From NCBI GenBank assembly GCA_025399215.1, contig MU621310.1:1-28498 (forward strand): a stretch of DNA of 28,498 bases, written 5' to 3'. Of the stretch, positions 10,684-20,916 are shown in pieces (positions within the stretch are counted from its first letter, which is position 1; every line of letters starts with the position of its first letter). The stretch is from Globomyces pollinis-pini. Taxonomy: Eukaryota > Chytridiomycota > Chytridiomycetes > Rhizophydiales > Globomycetaceae. The position numbers were made by a program, and so were the translations under genes. Under the pieces are notes generated by a model that saw only the letters and a list, made by a program, of their open reading frames with translations, did not search any database and was not told the origin of the DNA.

Positions 10684-10699
10684 AAAAAAAAAAAAAAAA
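10684..10699. repeat. A16 homopolymer between IMP4 and UBA2
   Basis: Sixteen A on the plus strand (T16 on the coding strand of IMP4) between the UBA2 stop (10780) and the IMP4 ATG (10674), in a gap of only 105 bp. A poly(dA:dT) tract here could serve as a nucleosome-excluding promoter element for IMP4; that role is inferred from yeast promoters. Confidence 0.6.
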
Positions 10700-10779
10700 T
10701 TAAAAGCCAAATTCAAAATCTTGATTTTTATAATTCCCATCAATAAAGTACGTTATCAAATAATTTCATATCAAAGCAG

Positions 10780-12789
10780 CTATTCTACCAGAATATGTCC
10801 AACATCATCATCATCAATCACCACTACCTCATCTTTACGAAGCTTCTTTGCCGAATGCTCTTCAGATTGTACCTGCACATGCCCACTATCCAAGTCATCC
10901 ACTGTCTTTTTTATAGGTCTGATGGGAATATTCTTGGTATCTCCCACAATCTTGATTTTGTTCCCATCACTAAACTCAATTGAATTTCACTTACCATGTT
11001 TGAACGAATAGCACTACTGTATGGTTTTGAGTTTCATCTTCATCATAATCATTTGTGAGGGTCAACTCACTACCGGCACGTATTTCTAGCTCTGATAAAG
11101 TCAAATCCAAATTGTCATCGAAATCCATGTCGTAGAGAAACCTAGCATTAGCATAGCTGAAAACTTACCTGGTACCCTCTTGAACAGTGAGATCTCCTTG
11201 TAAATTCAACCCTTTAGGGTCTTGCACTTTTTTCAACAACTGAGCAATCGTTGTTGTTTCCAAATTACACTCCAACTCAAAGTAACCATTTGTACATACA
11301 ACACAATTTGGGTTCGGTTTCGGTGGAGTTTCGCTCAACAAGAAATTGGTTCGATCACCACCATACGCCAAATAAGTCTACCCATTAATTCTAAAACATT
11401 TACATATTTACACTCTCCCAACTGTGAGTTCAAAACTTTGATGGCTAGCATGACAATCATACCCGCTACGATAGCATTAGTAGTAGCAATAGCGGGTATA
11501 ATATTTCCAGCCATTTCTTTAACTTCAAAACGACTCTTTAAAGAGATATGGAAAATATGCGCTCGTAGATTTGATGTACTCGTAACAAAGTTCAATGATA
11601 CTTCATCATCTTTATCAAATGCTAGTGTCGCTTCTGGGTCACTTTTTCTCATTTCGAGCAATTGGTTCGTCAATTTTTCAGCACTAAAAGTTTAACCAGC
11701 TATGACATGAAAAATAGGATTGTTCTTTTTTCAAGATATTGTTGTTAACTTCATTACCTTTCCAAATACACTTTAAAGTTTTCCAATAATGTCCAAACTT
11801 GTTGATCAAATTGTAAACTGGATTGATCCATATTTTTCAAAGTTGATAATTTCTTCAATAATTGATCATAATCCAATGGGATAGGTTTCTTTCGTTCTTT
11901 CCATAATACTTCCAAGTTGATTAGTCGATTGATATCATCTTTGAAAATCTTATTGAAAATCTCCTTTAATGAGTTTTTAGTTCCAAGGTTAGCTTTCAAC
12001 ACCTTCAACATTTCCGCTTCACGTTTCAGATCATTTAATTCTTAAAGGTCAGGATTTGTTGTATACCTTTTTCAGCACCCTCTGTGGAATCAATAGTATC
12101 ATCTTCATCAGATTTGCCAAATAGAATGTTGAAAAGATATGATTTTGACCAAACAATACAATGTATAGGATCGGATGGTGTACTTCTGATTGTACATACT
12201 GGATATGTCTTTCTTTCAGACTGTTTTGGATCACAATCATAACAAGCAGTTGTATTCTTTCTATAAATTACCATGTCGGATTACCTTTTTGTGGATTGAA
12301 ACTTGTCCCAAATATCCAGCTGTTCCAGATTCGACCAATGGTTTATTAGCTGCTAAACACATTTTGTTGACATAACGTCTTGCAGCTAAAGTGTAAGTAA
12401 AATAAGGCCAAACCAATATTATCCAATGCATTAAGGACGATATCAAAAGATTGAAACCATTGGAGACTGAATTGTTTATCAAAGATACTGGCATGATAAG
12501 GAGTAATGTTCACATCTGGATTGAATTCCTTTACCACTTGAGCAGCAACTTTAGCTTTTGGTTGTTTAATATGCTTATTCTGGAACAAGAATTGACGGTT
12601 TAAATTTGAAAGATCAATGGTATCCAGATCGATAACATGTATATTTTTGAATCCGACCAAAACCAAGTTTTTAAGTAATTCACAACCTATTCCACCAGCA
12701 CCAACTACCAGTATTTTAGATTTTTCTAGTATTGGAATGGTATTGGGTAGCAATGATTTCAAATGTGAATAACGTGTAGTTTCAGACAT
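10780..12789 (-). CDS. UBA2: SUMO-activating enzyme subunit 2 (UBA2/SAE2)
   Basis: Join 12414-12789, 12285-12385, 12067-12256, 11758-12040, 11404-11683, 11169-11377, 10995-11141 and 10780-10969 (minus strand), 591 residues (human 640). Introns are 28, 28, 26, 74, 26, 27 and 25 nt. It has the nucleotide-binding GAGGIG (30-35), the [17 protein letters not shown] segment, [10 protein letters not shown], the catalytic cysteine in [17 protein letters not shown] (about C180), zinc ligands CYDC (C164/C167) and CVVC, the adenylation segment [18 protein letters not shown], and a ubiquitin-fold region ([14 protein letters not shown]). The C-terminus is acidic (VVVIDDDD) after a basic KKLRK patch, like other UBA2 tails. 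With SAE1 it activates SUMO and passes it to UBC9. It diverges from mS34. Confidence 0.95.
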
Positions 12790-13091
12790 GAAAGAAAAAG
12801 TTCAAGTCCAGAATACTTTTTCTATCAATGGATTGAAAAACTGTAACGATAATTAATCCTCAAGAGTCTTTTCATGGACACGTAGAACACTGTTATAAGT
12901 TCTATTAAATTCATTTAAATTCTATTAAATTCATTTAAATTCAATTAAATTCTATTAAATTCATTCTCTTTTGGTAATGATTCAAGACTGATTCATATAC
13001 TACCTCTTGAAGTATTTTGAATTCCATTTCTTTAATATTTTCAATTCCATTGAATTCATTCCAAGTTCTTCTAATTTTTTTTTTGTTTTCA
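12790..13091. promoter_or_regulatory. Shared divergent promoter region of UBA2 and mS34
   Basis: The 302 bp between the UBA2 ATG (minus) and the mS34 ATG (plus) must contain both promoters. It holds six 10-bp tandem units (12901-12960), an AT-rich degenerate continuation (about 13018-13060), and a T9 run just before the mS34 start. No TATA box can be distinguished in such AT-rich DNA. Confidence 0.6.
12901..12960. repeat. Six-unit 10-bp tandem repeat (consensus TCWWTTAAAT)
   Basis: Six contiguous 10-bp units: TCTATTAAAT and TCATTTAAAT alternate, then TCAATTAAAT and TCTATTAAAT. The period is close to one DNA helical turn, and every unit carries the TTAAAT core, so the A/T cores face the same side of the helix. 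The array lies midway in the UBA2/mS34 divergent promoter. Confidence 0.9.
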
Positions 13092-13453
13092 ATGGCAACA
13101 ATATTAAAGGAATTATATGGATTAAGACTCTCCTACTTGAAAATTAAACAACAAAAATCAATCTTTGATTTAATCTCTCACTTACCAAACTATGGAAGAG
13201 GAACTCTTGTTCAACCTACCGATTGGTTTAGAGATGGTAGAACATTAAACTATTATAAAGTTACATCAGTATTAGCTGTATGAATTGATACTCTCTCATC
13301 TATTAGGGTAAAAAGAAAGTTATGGGAATTCGTTACAGAAATGGAATCGCTGGATCCTCAGAACACGAATTAACAGATGGAAAATTCACTAGATGGGGTT
13401 TCTATACTCATCCAGATGATATAAAAAGAATTCATTCAGTAATACTCAAATAA
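13092..13453 (+). CDS. MRPS34: Mitochondrial ribosomal protein mS34
   Basis: Join 13092-13277 and 13307-13453, 110 residues, with a 29-nt intron (GTATGAATTGATACTC...TTAG). The segment SIFDLISHLPNYGRGTLVQ, then a Trp-containing stretch, YYKVTSVLAGKKKVMGIRY and the end WGFYTHPDDIKRI match the mS34 family (human: LLQLLGRLPLFGLGRLV, YWRLTRV, GILTFKGK). mS34 is a mitochondrion-specific protein of the small ribosomal subunit. The gene is shorter than animal mS34 (about 218) and near the size of fungal homologues. The start is the first ATG after the promoter region, and the basic N-terminus fits mitochondrial import. Its stop is 69 bp from the ALG9 stop (convergent). Confidence 0.85.
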
Positions 13454-13522
13454 GGTTTTGTATGCTCAAAAGATATGTAGTTTACAACTCAAATAAAAGA
13501 AATGTTAATCAAAGAATCCAAT

Positions 13523-15569
13523 TTATTCATGCTGTGATTGGTAAATACAGTACTTCATCCAATGTTTTTCATTTCCAAGATAAAAGGAACGTGCAGGAAA
13601 TTTAGTCTTTACGGTATCCAAAAAAGGTAAGCATTTGACTTCTTTCCATGCTTGCTGTAATCCATAAAAAGGTTCTAGTTGATCTTCTACATTGATATCT
13701 GGATTGGGTGGGCTAGAGTCAATTAAAAACTGGCACTGATCAATATTCACCTAAATTAAGTTTAAAAAACAAATGATTAACATATCGATCTGGTTCTGGC
13801 TGATTAAGGTCATTCACTCGGCTTGGAGCAGTTGAATAGCCATTTTGATGGTTCTTTAATTTATTGATCCACTCATTCGACGTTGTATTGTTACCTATCA
13901 TTAAACTAATATGATGGGAACCTTCATTAAAATAAGTAGGAAGTAAACCATTAAAGTTAGACTTTATAAACTTGAGTTGCAAATTGTTTGGTAAATGGTA
14001 ATGAGATGGAAATCTGTACCATTCCTTTCCAATACATACATTCATAGTTGTATTTGTTGGGTTCAAATATTCTAGATGTGTGAAGATAGTTATTGAAGAA
14101 TGATAGAATTTGTAAATTGCAAAAACTCGTAAGCTGGATATGATGATAAATGAGGTAATAAATACAACGCGTATTAAATTGGAAAATTGAAATGAATATC
14201 CCTACAATATAAATCGAGACATCTTTAATATACCCTTAATTGTTTGGTATTGAGAAACATCTGTTCAATTATCAATGTAACCAAGTGTAGCGTAACCGCT
14301 GCATTAAAGCAAACCAAAGGAAACATAATAGACATAAAACGCTCCTCTTTGTGAGGTTGTAAGCTAAAGATGAAAAGATAATAGTAGAATGGTAAAGTAT
14401 TCCAAAACAGAACTTTGTACTTGAACTGATTTGATATCAGATAATACAATCCCTAATTGTAAAAGTTTCAATGATTACCATGACTGGAATAGTAGCAAGG
14501 GCAATTAAGAAGACAATATTGAAGTTTAAAATCCCATTCGTAATATAAAACCACCATGGCTCAGTTCCATACAAATCTGGACCTCTATTTTCGTCTCCGA
14601 ACACATTATAAAGTATCAAATTTAATGGAGGTAATGTCCAATTGCTGTAAAATATACTATCAATCAGCAGGAGTGGAACCTAAGGATCAATTTTATGGCT
14701 AGAAAAGACTTGAAATATCAACATTATATGAAGCATAGATGAAATAACTTACAACTAATAATAAAACAGAAATGATTCCACTAAATATCATCCACTTAAT
14801 GTGCTTCACCAACATATTCTGTACAGCATATTGCACAATGTAAAGTAATGCAATACCTAAACAGAAAGGCCATCCCCAGACTCCTCCCAGCGTCACAAAG
14901 AATATACAGAAAAATATTCTGAACTTTGTGACTGGATACATGTTCAATGCGTAAGCAATAGTGAGTGCGTACATTCCAAAAGACGATGGAAGAAATGCTA
15001 GAAAAAGAGGTGAGATGATATTGTCACGAATCTACCTGTTGAAGATATGAACATACCAGGACTGAACAACAAAAATATAAAGGTATAATTACCAACAGTT
15101 GCATTGATATTTTTCTTAATGGAATATACCAAAGCAAACTCTGATATAGTAGATAAGATACCTAAATGGATTGAGTTTCCAATACAAAAAAATACCAAGT
15201 ATAATTCTAATGAAATAGAATTTAAACAGCTAACGTTGAGAATAGTCTAAAAAGTACTTTCTATCACTTGAGGAAAAATAATAGATACGCTTGTTGAGAA
15301 GAGTTCAGCAGGTAGTGAAAGTAAATGGTGAAATAATATATAAGTCCACGATCGTAAGGAATACTTTCTAACATATTCCCAAGTTTGAAATCCAAAAGAA
15401 TACTGGTAGTAGTGCAAAGGTTCCCAATAATTGAATACTTCATCACAATCTGTTTAGTCAGATAGTTTTTCAAGTCACCTTGGATATTCGACAGTAGTGC
15501 TGCGATAATTCTAGAACTTAGTAGTAGAATAAATATTCCGAATTTCCAATTGCGTTCTACATCAATCAT
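13523..15569 (-). CDS. ALG9: Dol-P-Man: alpha-1,2-mannosyltransferase ALG9
   Basis: Join 15479-15569, 15268-15449, 15036-15246, 14753-14997, 14479-14679, 14234-14452, 13782-14201 and 13523-13750 (minus strand), 598 residues (human 611). Introns are 29, 21, 38, 73, 26, 32 and 31 nt. It shows the GT22 luminal motif SNIQDCDEVFNYWEPLHY (D33/E34 region), GFQTWEY, LLFSPGMFISS, FLPSSFGMYALTI, GGVWGWPF, ENRGPDLYGTEPWWFYI, SLQPHKEERF and the luminal NVCIGKEWYRFPS. ALG9 adds two alpha-1,2 mannoses to the dolichol-linked glycan in the ER lumen. Conserved motifs run across most splice junctions; the 21-nt intron at 15247-15267 is the least certain. The start at 15569 was chosen by the usual short cytosolic N-terminus; ATGs up to 15686 remain in frame. 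Confidence 0.93.
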
Positions 15570-15704
15570 TGTTGCGTGTTCGCTTTGTGGATAGACTGAA
15601 ATGAAGGAAAATATTTCAGCAACCATAAGAAACGGACGATCATCTGGAACAGAATTGAATAATAAAGGTACACTCTCACATAACATTTATTAAATCTCAG
15701 AATA

Positions 15705-18700
15705 CTAGATATAAGCACCCTTTACGCGTTTAACTCTATTGTCCCATTCCTTCATCCATTGTGTCTCTGTAATCTCTTCCAGTTGGGCATGAGAGTGACA
15801 TAACTTATCATAAGCTGTCACCTTGGTTGTGAATTGGTCTAGCATCATTGTTTGTATTTCAATCAATCTATTGTAGTGATCTAAAGATTTTTTGCATGGT
15901 AATTGAACAGCTATCGTTAAAAAAATTATCATATACGATACCTTCGTAGCGCTTTTGTATGTATTCAAGAGGAAAAGCTGAGAGATTTAATGGAGGAAGT
16001 AAGAATTCCAAAGAAGTTGGATTTTCTGACGATGAAGTTGATGGAACAGTAGCAGATGTTGTTACATTTGATTTTTGATTAAATACACTGCTTGTGCCTG
16101 ATGTACTTGGTGCTGATACAGAAGTTGAAGGCAAGGGGTCCAATACTGTCTCGCATACTTTACTTGGTGTCTCAGCTCCTGATATATCCAACATATTATC
16201 AATCAACTGTACAAAATTAGATGTAATAAACATTAGTCGATTGATAAAATCGAATGAAATGTTTTCAAACTGTTCTTTACAAGAGTTTTGGAATTCTTGT
16301 ACCAGATTCATCAATGCGTTATGACTATCCATTGACGATTCAATCAAGCTATTAAATGCTGATTCGTTTTCAGGATGACCTAACCAGTTAATATCTTGTA
16401 TAATTTACCCATCGATATCTTCAAGCCTTTCAAGTATTTGGATTTTTGATCACAAAGTTTGGAACGACTATTAATATAATGTTTCAAGAAATATTTCCAA
16501 TGTTGTAATAGTTTGGAATGCGAAAAATCAAATATCTTTGTGAAAATAAGTTCCATTGTTTGATCAAGGTATACTTGAAATTTTTTTACCGTTTTGATGA
16601 ATTCTAATTCAAAATAAAAAAGATATTATTCTACCTTCAGTTTGATTCTTTCTAAATACATCTGCTTCATCCATAATCTTTGCAATACGTGAATCTATCA
16701 TTGCAGAATAATTTGGTTCATTATTTGGTATTTTATCCTGTTTTTTAATTTCTCGATCTTTGACATTAATCAGATAATTCTATTTAATGTTAGCTAAGCT
16801 GGAATTACTTCATATTTAGCCATTACGATTCTTTTACAACTCCCTGACCACTTTTGAAAGAGTAAATCTAAATGCTTTTCCTGAGGTTGTTGGGAGAAAT
16901 CCCATTCATCAACTTCATCCTTTCCTATCGCAGTTGATACGAGTTTAGGAATGATTCTTTCTACAATCTTTGGATCTTCTTTTGAGCTGGGTTTAGTAGC
17001 GGGTCGGGTCTCTTCTTTGACAATCTTGTTCGATTTTGAATTTGTCTTGGAATCTTCTCGATTTGTAGATTTGGTGTTTTCTATAGTTACAGACTTATTG
17101 ACTTTTGGAGGGGTTCCCTTTGTTGACACCTCTTTCTCAAGTAAATCTGCACCACGACTTTCAACTCGTGGACTGGATAAAATATCTGGTAAAGAATCTT
17201 GATTTTCAAACAAATTGATATTGTCCAATGATTCTTGTGTAATGAGTTCATTCTCTTCATCTTGTCCACCATGAAATGGAATTGGTTTTGCGGATGCTAT
17301 CATAGACCTCAATTCAGAGTTAGACGGCGTGATGGTCATTTTAATTTCACTTTCATGTTGTCCGATTTGTGGTAGAGCCGTTTCCATGGAGGGACTAAAT
17401 TTAATAACCAATCCTTACAGATGCTTCCACAGATCCCATTCTTCTACTACTGAATCAAAGGAGTTAGCAGTAGAAAGGCTGTTTTTTGAATAACTTAAAT
17501 ATTTTGCGAAATGAGCGATCGATAGTTCAATATCTCGAGCTTCATTCAATAACTGTAATATATCTTTCCAGGTAGAGGTTGCATTTAAAGTGGTATTATA
17601 GTGCTCGATTGACTTTTGGAATTCACCCTGCAGCTTGCTTCCCCATATGACCTACAAAAATGAGTCTTTCATCTCAGTTTACCTCTCCTTTTACGAGCAT
17701 TCGTAACTTTCTTAGCTTAGCATCTACATATTCAATTAGCTCAAAATCTTGCAAGTAACTCTCAAACTCCTTTTGAGCAAATCGAATCTGATTTGTAACA
17801 TCTTTCTGTATTTTCCCCATTTCGTCCTCCATTGTGATTCTCCAGTTTTCCATCAGCGTCAATGCAGTATTTGGGTCATACTGACCTTTTTCTTTAATTA
17901 TAAGCCATGCGCTAGAATGGTTTCCTTGCGTTTTTGATCGACCCAGCATTTTTTTTCCCAACGAAAAGGACCCATTACATTTATACATTCCTTCTTTTAC
18001 ATCGAGATGAAATTGTTCAACCATAATACTATACTGTTTACGAAGCCTTGTGATTTCAATTATAGATCTACATTTCTTTAATCTGGTCAATGTATCATTT
18101 GCTGTAAAATTGAGAAAATCTTTGGTGTCTTTAAAAATTGTTTTCAATGTTGAGGTATAATCATCTCTTAGACTATGAATAGTATCCACAATAAATTTCG
18201 CTTCATTTTCATGAGCACCTTGAATTTGTGGTAGTTTTGCTATAACAGTCAGAAAATTTGAATGAATATACTGATTCTATTTTTTGAAATTTCATCTAAT
18301 TCCACATTTTTCGATTCATATAGTGCTAAACGTTCTAATTTAGTCTGAGATAAACTATCCAATTTTTTGTCAATTTTTACTTTCAATCTATCCAAGATAC
18401 TGTCCCAAAGCATTAAAGAATCTTTCTTCACTGTTTCACATAGGACAATTTTTCCTTTATGTATCATATCGTGACTGATTGGTGGTATATCGACCACTTC
18501 TTGAGTTGAACCAGAATAATTATCGATTGTATATGTAATTTGGGAATTTGAAAATCCTAATGAGTCTAAAGTAGTTATAATATCTGGCATAGGAATGTAT
18601 GGGGTACGATCTAATAGACAGCTACTATTATAGAAATTTGGATCATCCGAACGTGATTTTTTCTGATTAATCTTTTTTAATTTGGATTGAGGGTCATTTT

Positions 18701-20773
18701 CTACAGGTTGTTTTTTCGATTTACTTGGTAGATTTGAATAATCTTGTCTCCAATCATCCACTTTTTTCTGCCAAAAATAATTCTCTAAATATTTTGAATC
18801 ATCTTTTCTATGATCATAGACATGATCGCTGTTGATTAGTTTATCAAGCTATCACTGTTAGATATTGTATTCGATTACACGCTCTCGGTAATTCTGGAAA
18901 ACAGCTTGTGATTTTTCAATCAATGAATGTACCAAGAAACAACTTTTAGTAAATAATTCATTTTCATCTAAATTCAATGAAATAAAACGACTTACTCTCT
19001 ATTATAGATTTGATAAATTCTTTTGATTTTTGTAACCTCTTTTTGATTAAAATTTCCTTTGTTTCTAATCTTAGACTTGATACTTCCATCTGCAAATCTT
19101 TCTCTAACCCACTTTTATTACTTTCATATTGTAAATTCAAGTCTCGTAGTTGTGATACAATATCCACTTCCACTTCAAGTAACTGACCATTGATTAATTG
19201 CTCTTTAGTTAAACTAATACAACATAAAAATTCCATTATCTTTGATAGCAAGTGGTTATTTCGTGCTGCTTTAGAATACAATGATATAGATGCATGTTTT
19301 CCGTTCGCTATTTCACTTGATTTTCTTAACCCATTAATTTCATCTATGATATTAACAAAATGTTATCAAAACCTAGTAAAGTTGAAGCACCTTGCTCACT
19401 ACACTCTTTCACTCTTGGAAGCCAATACTTGTAAGCGTTAGATATTTTATCTGCAAATCGTTTTTCTATTAAGGATACTTCTTCGGTAAACTCTTTAATT
19501 TTATCATGTTGTAAAGTAACAATTGTTTTTGATACATCCTGATATGAGGTGACAATATTAGTGATGCTATCTGAAGGATTCCAATGTAACATATCATCAA
19601 TCTAATCCATGTTAAAAAACCTGAAAGATCGTACTTGTAAGGCTTCTTGTTTTACAAAGTTATTGAATTGAGTTTGATAAGAACTGTAGAAATCTTCGAA
19701 AGAGAAACTTAAATCATTCTCGATTTCTTTATAAATTATTGGGTGTATGTATGAATATCTAATTTTTGCCCATTCAGAATCTGCTTTTTTGAAATAACTG
19801 ACAGTTTTGACTTTTGTTTCTTGAAAGATACAACGTAAGTAATTTAATTGTTCGTAAATAGTCTCTCGGTTTGTAAGAAGCAATTGATTATAGTTGGTAA
19901 CTTCTTCCTAAAACAATGAATAGGTAATAAAAAGAACCTGTAACCTTGTATCAATCACATCATGTCTCTGGTAGTTGAGTTTCTTTAGTAGATGGCCACA
20001 ATCAGATAATTCAGAAGAGATACTGGTTGCTCTTTGTTTTTCAATGTTCTCTAGTTTAGTTTCTAGATCACTGATCAACACCCAAGACTCCTTTTCCATC
20101 TTTTGATAATCCTTCTTCATTTTACCATATTCATCTTTTCGAAGTTCTGCCAGCAAAGGACTATTGATGATTTTTAAATTCTCGTTTATCGCTGTGAATC
20201 AGCTTTTTTTATGGTATCTATACCTGTACATCGTTTATGCCATTCACTTTGAAATTGTCCAGTAGCCAGAAGAAGTTCATCATTCAAATTATCAAGAATA
20301 GCTCTCAACTTTAATTTAAGTCCATGTAAACTAAGATTAATCGTGAAATTGATACATTGCATTATGTCTTGAAGTTAATAAATACAAGATTACCTCTCTT
20401 GTAATTGAATTCGCTTTTTACCAGCTAACCATAATGCTTCTTTCAATCCATTTGCTGCTAAGAGTGCTCTCTTTTTCTCATCATCCTGTTCCATTGTACC
20501 CTCATTCATTGGGTCATCTCCCATGATAATGTCCATCAGTCTCATCTCTACGGTAGCATCTATAGGTTCCAGTTTGGGAAAGAATTCAATGTTTCTAGGA
20601 CAGAACCATAGCAGGGATTGTGGATGCTTAGATACCTCTGAAACAATTGGACTTAATCTATCACTATTTAATAAATTTGCTCCAGAATATGTTCTCGTCA
20701 TATAATTTCGCTTGATTGTAGTGGGATGTTCCAATCTTTCTCTAGTGACTCGTTCTCGTTCAGTCGTGGTCAT
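15705..20773 (-). CDS. Giant coiled-coil protein, CCDC180-like (DUF4455/DUF4456 type)
   Basis: Sixteen exons on the minus strand: 20394-20773, 20356-20367, 20224-20330, 19938-20191, 19635-19907, 19373-19601, 18996-19343, 18879-18967, 18272-18848, 17683-18239, 17419-17651, 16809-17394, 16635-16779, 16409-16603, 15942-16379, 15705-15910; 1542 residues. All 15 introns are 24-33 nt and phases close exactly. Most of the product is helical coiled coil, with a Ser/Thr/Lys-rich low-complexity linker at about 17,000-17,200 and a Ser/Pro-rich stretch near 16,020-16,150. The first third aligns by eye with animal CCDC180: W/L-rich spacing, LLLTNRETIYEQL against LLGNRKALAQL, then a conserved Trp. CCDC180 is linked to cilia and sperm flagella. 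Length (human about 1700) fits. The family call is by visual alignment only; the exon model is stronger than the name. Confidence 0.7.
20356..20367 (-). other. Possible 12-nt microexon in the CCDC180-like gene
   Basis: Between exon 1 and the exon starting at 20330, the 63-nt gap can be read as introns of 26 nt (20368-20393, ends TTCAAG) and 25 nt (20331-20355, GTATCA...CTTAG) around a 12-nt exon encoding about four residues. Skipping it as one 63-nt intron also keeps the frame. Confidence 0.5.
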
Positions 20774-20916
20774 TTGAGTTTGCAAAGTCGCGTCTACAAC
20801 TTTTCAGACTCCTCAACCATAAAAACTAGTCTATTGACTAGGCAACAGAATTCACTGAAGCTCCAAACTCACTTTATACTTTTGATATTTTATTAGGTTG
20901 CAGTTGAAAGATCTAA

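Noticed and set aside
10613..11011. 132-codon plus-strand ORF across IMP4 and UBA2 ends
   Set aside because: Antisense to well-supported exons of both genes and includes the A16 tract.
11222..11695. 157-codon plus-strand ORF
   Set aside because: Antisense shadow of UBA2 exons 5 and 6.
13017..13091. N-terminal extension of mS34 from a TTG codon
   Set aside because: No ATG and the added residues are low-complexity promoter sequence; the family N-terminus fits the ATG at 13092.
15570..15686. Longer ALG9 N-terminus starting at 15686
   Set aside because: Possible, but the extra residues show no family similarity; the shorter start places the first helix where ALG9 has it.
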